Shown: positions 58,492 through 64,000 of the stretch, piece after piece
Layout of the letters: the number at the start of each line of letters is the position of its first letter
How positions within the stretch are numbered: the first letter of the stretch is position 1
Source of the DNA: Siderastrea siderea
Taxonomy: Eukaryota > Cnidaria > Anthozoa > Scleractinia > Rhizangiidae
Direction: 5' to 3'
DNA length: 64,000 nt
Assembly: GCA_964030785.1 (NCBI GenBank)
Contig: OZ034977.1
Coordinates: forward strand, 29,198,652 to 29,262,651
Made by a program: the position numbers and the translations under genes
The notes under the pieces: model-generated
The model's database searches: none
The model's input: the letters and a program-made list of their open reading frames with translations, nothing else
What the model was told of the DNA's origin: nothing

Positions 58492-61425
58492 GTATTGGGA
58501 CTGTAGCATTTGATACTCGTCTGGGATTGTATGAAGATCCTCCACCAAAGGAAGCTCTGCAATTCATTGAGGAGGTTCAAAACTTCACCAACCTTTCCCA
58601 CAAGCTGTTTTTCAGCATACCAAGCAGAATTGCTGGAAAATATATAGACACTCCAACATTCAAGAAGTTCCTCAAGTGTGGTGATGCCATATTAGATATC
58701 GGGCAAGGATTTGTTGACAAGACGATGAGGGAACTTAAAGAAATGACTGAAAAGGGCATTGATCCCTCTGATGGCACAAGAGGTGAGTTTATTAGTACAT
58801 GCATGCATTTATAAAGTGCAGATTCTGCACGTATAGTTGTTTAGATTTAGATCATGGGAAGGTGCACTTAAGTAGTGACAACGTTACCTGCGTGACAGGC
58901 GCTAAAATGGGAGGAAGAGAAGGAATTAGGAAGCACAGGGCATGTGTGTGGAAAACAGGGGAGGGAAAGGATCTGGGTTTCATACAGGGTCCCATGTTGA
59001 AGTCAAGGGTCCCATGACCAGGTTCCCATGTCGTATAGCAATGTGTGCTTTCTGCAACATGAAAATTTGATATACGCTGAGATGGCAATATGTACATCAA
59101 CAACTTCATTATACTTACAGTGCAACACTGTTGCAGCACAAGTTGCAGGGAAAATGTTTTATTTTTGGAATTACTGACAGCATTATCAAACATCTACACC
59201 CTTTATCATTTCTTGTTGTATACACAACTTAATTGTTACTCAACATCTTCCGTCCAAATGGCCAAGACTTGGGCTAGTTCCCCATCTATCTGCTTTCCAA
59301 ATCTCATGTCCCCACGTCCCTACCTCCCTGATATCTCTTGTCCACGTTCCTCGATATCATGCCCCGCATCCCCTATCTCTTGACTCCACGTCCCTGACTT
59401 CCCTTCCCGGCATCGTTGATCACATCTCTCTTCCCGCATCTCTGATCTTCACGTCTTCGTGTTCCCCATCTTCATGACACCGTGTCGCAGATCTCACGTC
59501 CTCGCATCCCTGATCTCGGTTCCCCACCTCAGATCTCACGCCCATGCATCTGCGATCTCACCTTCCCGTCTCCTCGATGTCATGCCCCCACACATCCCCG
59601 CATCCCCTGTCCCCATCCCACTTTTAGCTGCAACCTTTAAAAACAACGACAACAACAACAATTGAGAGCCAAATTGAAACCTGTATGTTTATTCAATCAA
59701 ATTATCAGGACCGAGGAAAACACTTGGAACTTTTTTAATTTGTAATTCTTCCATGGCTTTGGAAGGAATTGGACAAACCGCCATTTACACTAAAGGGAGA
59801 AAACCTGGCGTTTTCATGGAGAATAATATTTTAACGTGTTCTTTGTACACCTGTATGTTTCGTTATAGTGGTCACATAGCATTTGATATAAAAGCCTTTT
59901 TAAGGCTAAAAAAGCTAATCTTAAGTATGAGTCTTTTTCTGTTGATCTAAATTTAGTTGTTTCAGTGTTGACGTATTTACTGACAAAAGAAGAGCTAACT
60001 CCTGAAGAAGTTAACGGTCATGCCATTGATGTAGTAGCTGGTGGTGTTGACACAGTAAGTGGAAGAGAATATAACTTCGTTGTTATACTTACAGCTACTG
60101 TAGAAGACAACTAAAAGAATAAATCTGAACAAATTGTAAGAAAAATAGAGAAAATTGAAAGCAAATACACTGCAATATTGTACTGGTCAACAGCTTTTCA
60201 TTTGAATGTTCACACTTTAAGATATCATCCACAGATGCAAAGGTCAGGTCATTTTCGTTGGGTGTAACTTTGATTTAATTACTGCAAATTTTCACACTTC
60301 ACACTTCACAACCACTCGGTGAGTGGCTCACAGGTTAACTGTTACGGAGCAAAAAGCAATCTTGACAGAAAAACTGCCGTTTGCACTTTACAATTCCACG
60401 CCACAAATTGCACCTCGCAGACAATACCATACCCTACACGTATCCTACCAAACCAGACCTTACTACCCACCGATTAATTTTTCAGCGCACTCGGCCCGTC
60501 ACTGGCAGAAACACATCGCGCGGAACAAATTCGGACGGTGGGTGTCAGGCGATACCGTGCATTTTGATATCTGTAGTCCCTCGCCCGATTTGTTTTCGAC
60601 CACAAAACAAACAAACAAGTCAAAGTTTGGGTCAAACTTGTTAATTGCTAATGGCAGAAAGAAATCGGTTTGCGGAAACCAGTGACGGTGAAATCACCTG
60701 CAATCACGACATGATGGCTTAATCAATGGCTTTTTTCCTTCTTCTTTAGCATGACAAAAGTGCGTTGTGAAAAGTAATCGGAGGCTTATAAAACTAAACC
60801 CCTTCCTGGCTTGCTAGTATATCGAACGGCAATGCCCTTGGTTGTCCTCGAAGCTTCGTTTCTTGTTTTCGGAGAATCTTTTAGCCTGGGGCATCATGCT
60901 CCTATATATCAGCCGCCGGCAGGGGGTTTATTTAATACTACATACCATACCATTGCATACCCCCCATACCAGGGCGAGGAAAATTCGAGAAATAAGCAAG
61001 TATTGTAAGCATTGCAATTTAAAGCTAAACTAATTGTTCGTATTTTAAACTCTTGAGTAGCCTGTGACTGACAGGCTCCGTGGTGGGAAATTAAGCGCAA
61101 GTAAACTGGCAAGCAGATACATGTAGCGAGGTGTGGCTTGGGCCCCTTCACAGGCTCCCGTTAAATAACAGTGCTAGTAAGGTGTTGTTTACATCTCTTT
61201 GTGTGATCTGATCTTCATACATTTTGCCATTTTGCTTCGTTTTCTTTTGACCGTTTAGACATCGAGTACTGTTCTATGGTTGTTGTATAATCTGGCAAGA
61301 TTTCCACGTGTTCAAGAGAAGCTGTACCAAGAGGTAGATAGTGTTGTGAGAAAGGATGAAGACGTCACAGCTCGGAATCTCGCCAAACTGCCTTATCTGA
61401 AGGCTTGTCTGAAAGAGTCCATGAA
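58492..61425 (+). CDS. P450 exon set, copy 4
   Basis: Exons A 58492-58782, B 59966-60054 and C 61259-61425. All frames are open. Exon A carries a synonymous change (ACCAACCTT) shared only with copy 5. Exon C ends AA like copy 3, altering the ExxR arginine codon. The intron before exon C has the same GTGCTA insertion as copy 3 (about 61172; about 57810 in copy 3). Confidence 0.8.
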
Positions 61426-61855
61426 GTGAAACGTTATACAAGTGCTTCAGACTTTGTATGATTTTCACATTGTCAGATTCTTCCACTCAAAAAAATTGGA
61501 TATGCTAGTTAACCATTTAATTTCTAGCTCTATTTTTTTTTTTCATGCTTGGAAAAGTACTTAAAATTGTTTAAGATTTATTTAAAATTTCATCGAAATT
61601 AGGCTTTAGTTCCCCTTTAAAAAAACCTGTCAATTGGTGGTTTGTTATTACAATGGGCCTGTATATTGAGGAAGTTGTTATTTTAGATACTGATGATAAT
61701 TGTGAAAGGGGAACATATGGTCGCGGTGACAATAAAAAATTGCCGCAAGAGTCATCACTTATTGTCTCTTCTTGCTTGAGGTTAATTGCACCTCATGTTA
61801 TGTTCACAGTACTTCACAGTGCAACTAAGGTTGTTTGTTTATATTTTAAATTCAG

Positions 61856-63418
61856 GTATTGGGACTGTAGCATTTGATACTCGTCTGGGATTGTATGAAG
61901 ATCCTCCACCAAAGGAAGCTCTGCAATTCATTGAGGAGGTTCAAAACTTCACCAACCTTTCCCACAAGCTGTTTTTCAGCATACCAAGCAGAATTGCTGG
62001 AAAATATATAGACACTCCAACATTCAAGAAGTTCCTCAAGTGTGGTGATGCCATATTAGATATCGGGCAAGGATTTGTTGACAAGACGATGAGGGAACTT
62101 AAAGAAATGACTGAAAAGGGCATTGATCCCTCTGATGGCACAAGAGGTGAGTTTATTAGTACATGCATGCATTTATAAAGTGCAGATTCTGCACGTATAG
62201 TTGTTTAGATTTAGATCATGGGAAGGTGCACTTAAGTAGTGACAACGTTACCTGCGTGACAGGCGCTAAAATGGGAGGAAGAGAAGGAATTAGGAAGCAC
62301 AGGGCATGTGTGTGGAAAACAGGGGAGGGAAAGGATCTGGGTTTCATACAGGGTCCCATGTTGAAGTCAAGGGTCCCATGACCAGGTTCCCATGTCGTAT
62401 AGCAATGTGTGCTTTCTGCAACATGAAAATTTGATATACGCTGAGATGGCAATATGTACATCAACAACTTCATTATACTTACAGTGCAACACTGTTGCAG
62501 CACAAGTTGCAGGGAAAATGTTTTATTTTTGGAATTACTGACAGCATTATCAAACATCTACACCCTTTATCATTTCTTGTTGTATACACAACTTAATTGT
62601 TACTCAACATCTTCCGTCCAAATGGCCAAGACTTGGGCTAGTTCCCCATCTATCTGCTTTCCAAATCTCATGTCCCCACGTCCCTACCTCCCTGATATCT
62701 CTTGTCCACGTTCCTCGATATCATGCCCCGCATCCCCTATCTCTTGACTCCACGTCCCTGACTTCCCTTCCCGGCATCGTTGATCACATCTCTCTTCCCG
62801 CATCTCTGATCTTCACGTCTTCGTGTTCCCCATCTTCATGACACCGTGTCGCAGATCTCACGTCCTCGCATCCCTGATCTCGGTTCCCCACCTCAGATCT
62901 CACGCCCATGCATCTGCGATCTCACCTTCCCGTCTCCGCGATGTCATGCCCCCACACATCCCCGCATCCCCTGTCCCCATCCCACTTTTAGCTGCAACCT
63001 TTAAAAACAACGACAACAACAACAATTGAGAGCCAAATTGAAACCTGTATGTTTATTCAATCAAATTATCAGGACCGAGGAAAACACTTGGAACTTTTTT
63101 AATTTGTAATTCTTCCATGGCTTTGGAAGGAATTGGACAAACCGCCATTTACACTAAAGGGAGAAAACCTGGCGTTTTCATGGAGAATAATATTTTAACG
63201 TGTTCTTTGTACACCTGTATGTTTCGTTATAGTGGTCACATAGCATTTGATATAAAAGCCTTTTTAAGGCTAAAAAAGCTAATCTTAAGTATGAGTCTTT
63301 TTCTGTTGATCTAAATTTAGTTGTTTCAGTGTTGACGTATTTACTGACAAAAGAAGAGCTAACTCCTGAAGAAGTTAACGGTCATGCCATTGATGTAGTA
63401 GCTGGTGGTGTTGACACA
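61856..63418 (+). CDS. P450 exons A and B, copy 5 (cut by window end)
   Basis: Exons A 61856-62146 and B 63330-63418, both intact and by eye identical in coding sequence to copy 4. Exon C would be expected at about 64620, beyond the window. The unit differs from copy 4 by only a few intronic bases (for example TCCGCGATG for TCCTCGATG near 62936), so units 4 and 5 appear to be the youngest pair. Confidence 0.8.
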
Positions 63419-64000
63419 GTAAGTGGAAGAGAATATAACTTCGTTGTTATACTTACAGCTACTGTAGAAGACAACTAAAAGAATAAATCTGAACAAATTG
63501 TAAGAAAAATAGAGAAAATTGAAAGCAAATACACTGCAATATTGTACTGGTCAACAGCTTTTCATTTGAATGTTCACACTTTAAGATATCATCCACAGAT
63601 GCAAAGGTCAGGTCATTTTCGTTGGGTGTAACTTTGATTTAATTACTGCAAATTTTCACACTTCACACTTCACAACCACTCGGTGAGTGGCTCACAGGTT
63701 AACTGTTACGGAGCAAAAAGCAATCTTGACAGAAAAACTGCCGTTTGCACTTTACAATTCCACGCCACAAATTGCACCTCGCAGACAATACCATACCCTA
63801 CACGTATCCTACCAAACCAGACCTTACTACCCACCGATTAATTTTTCAGCGCACTCGGCCCGTCACTGGCAGAAACACATCGCGCGGAACAAATTCGGAC
63901 GGTGGGTGTCAGGCGATACCGTGCATTTTGATATCTGTAGTCCCTCGCCCGATTTGTTTTCGACCACAAAACAAACAAACAAGTCAAAGTTTGGGTCAAA

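Larger units (their letters stand above)
47741..64000 (+). repeat. tandem array of five ~3.36-kb units carrying P450 exons A-B-C
   Basis: Unit starts, set at a shared TTTCAT, are 47741, 51105, 54459, 58177 and 61541. Unit lengths are therefore 3364, 3354, 3718 and 3364 bp, with a partial fifth unit. Unit 3 is longer because 178 bp is triplicated. Each unit contains exon A (about 291 bp), exon B (89 bp) and exon C (167 bp; copy 5's lies outside the window) in one order and orientation, with intron sequence almost unchanged between copies. Small unit-specific variants show these are distinct copies. Frames repeated within the introns are not genes. Confidence 0.95.

Noticed and set aside
48372..64000. 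Recurring 60-120-codon frames within the P450 introns (for example the 65-codon frame at 49325 and its copies)
   Set aside because: They recur only because the unit is duplicated. They lack recognisable domains and contain no sign of selection visible by eye.

Overview
This window is eukaryotic, AT-rich and intron-containing, with short coding exons in a sea of transposable elements. The protein families point to a cnidarian, probably a stony coral: a mitochondrial-clan cytochrome P450, a multi-pass membrane protein with ephrin-receptor-like cysteine repeats, a P2X7-C-terminal-like zinc domain, hAT/TTF zinc-finger and Penelope remnants. Several MITE families also look like ones I associate with corals. 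The taxonomic call is inference; no marker gene is present. Most open frames in the window are chance frames inside repeats. No CRISPR, operon or other prokaryotic feature is present.

Layout. 1-7.2 kb: phase-2 leucine-rich-repeat exons (1128-1196, 6641-6718) without a recoverable gene, a tRNA-derived SINE fragment, and a decayed Penelope-like RT (minus) abutting a LINE RT tail (plus). 7.6-15.9 kb: one large inverted-repeat structure. Its left arm is split by three insertions (a SINE with an 8-bp target duplication, a TA-flanked TIR element with a small CxxC ORF, and a ~2 kb unresolved insert), while its right arm is uninterrupted. 15.96-19.8 kb: a foldback-like element whose two ends are inverted arrays of an 82-bp hairpin unit. 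20-25 kb: MITEs (piggyBac-type, pogo-type) and a SINE.

25.3-34.8 kb: the best-supported gene (+ strand), the 3' part of a multi-pass membrane protein. Three exons join in frame (25275-25465, 32122-32247, 33164-34809). The 6.7-kb intron carries a piggyBac MITE, a SINE, a Mutator-like hairpin MITE and a 3-kb tandem-repeat block. 35.5-36.5 kb: a second TA-flanked TIR element with a CxxC ORF. 36.6-37.1 kb: a possible secreted acidic protein with a frame break. 38.2-39.0 kb: a degenerate tandem array. 40-46 kb: transposon-derived ORF fragments. 46.2-47.5 kb: a P2RX7-C-like gene fragment on the minus strand, interrupted by a TIR element.

47.74-64.0 kb: the standout region. A unit of about 3.36 kb carrying three consecutive exons (A, B, C) of a mitochondrial-clan P450 is repeated head-to-tail at least five times (four complete; the fifth runs off the window). 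Each unit encodes the middle of the enzyme through the I-helix and K-helix ExxR. No unit holds the N-terminal or heme-cysteine exons, and I found none elsewhere in the window. Splice phases allow only one unit per in-frame mRNA. Copy 2 has a frameshift in exon A, and copies 3 and 4 carry a substitution at the ExxR arginine/donor -1 base. The array may be a cassette set for alternative splicing, decaying partial duplications, or partly an assembly effect; the sequence alone does not decide.
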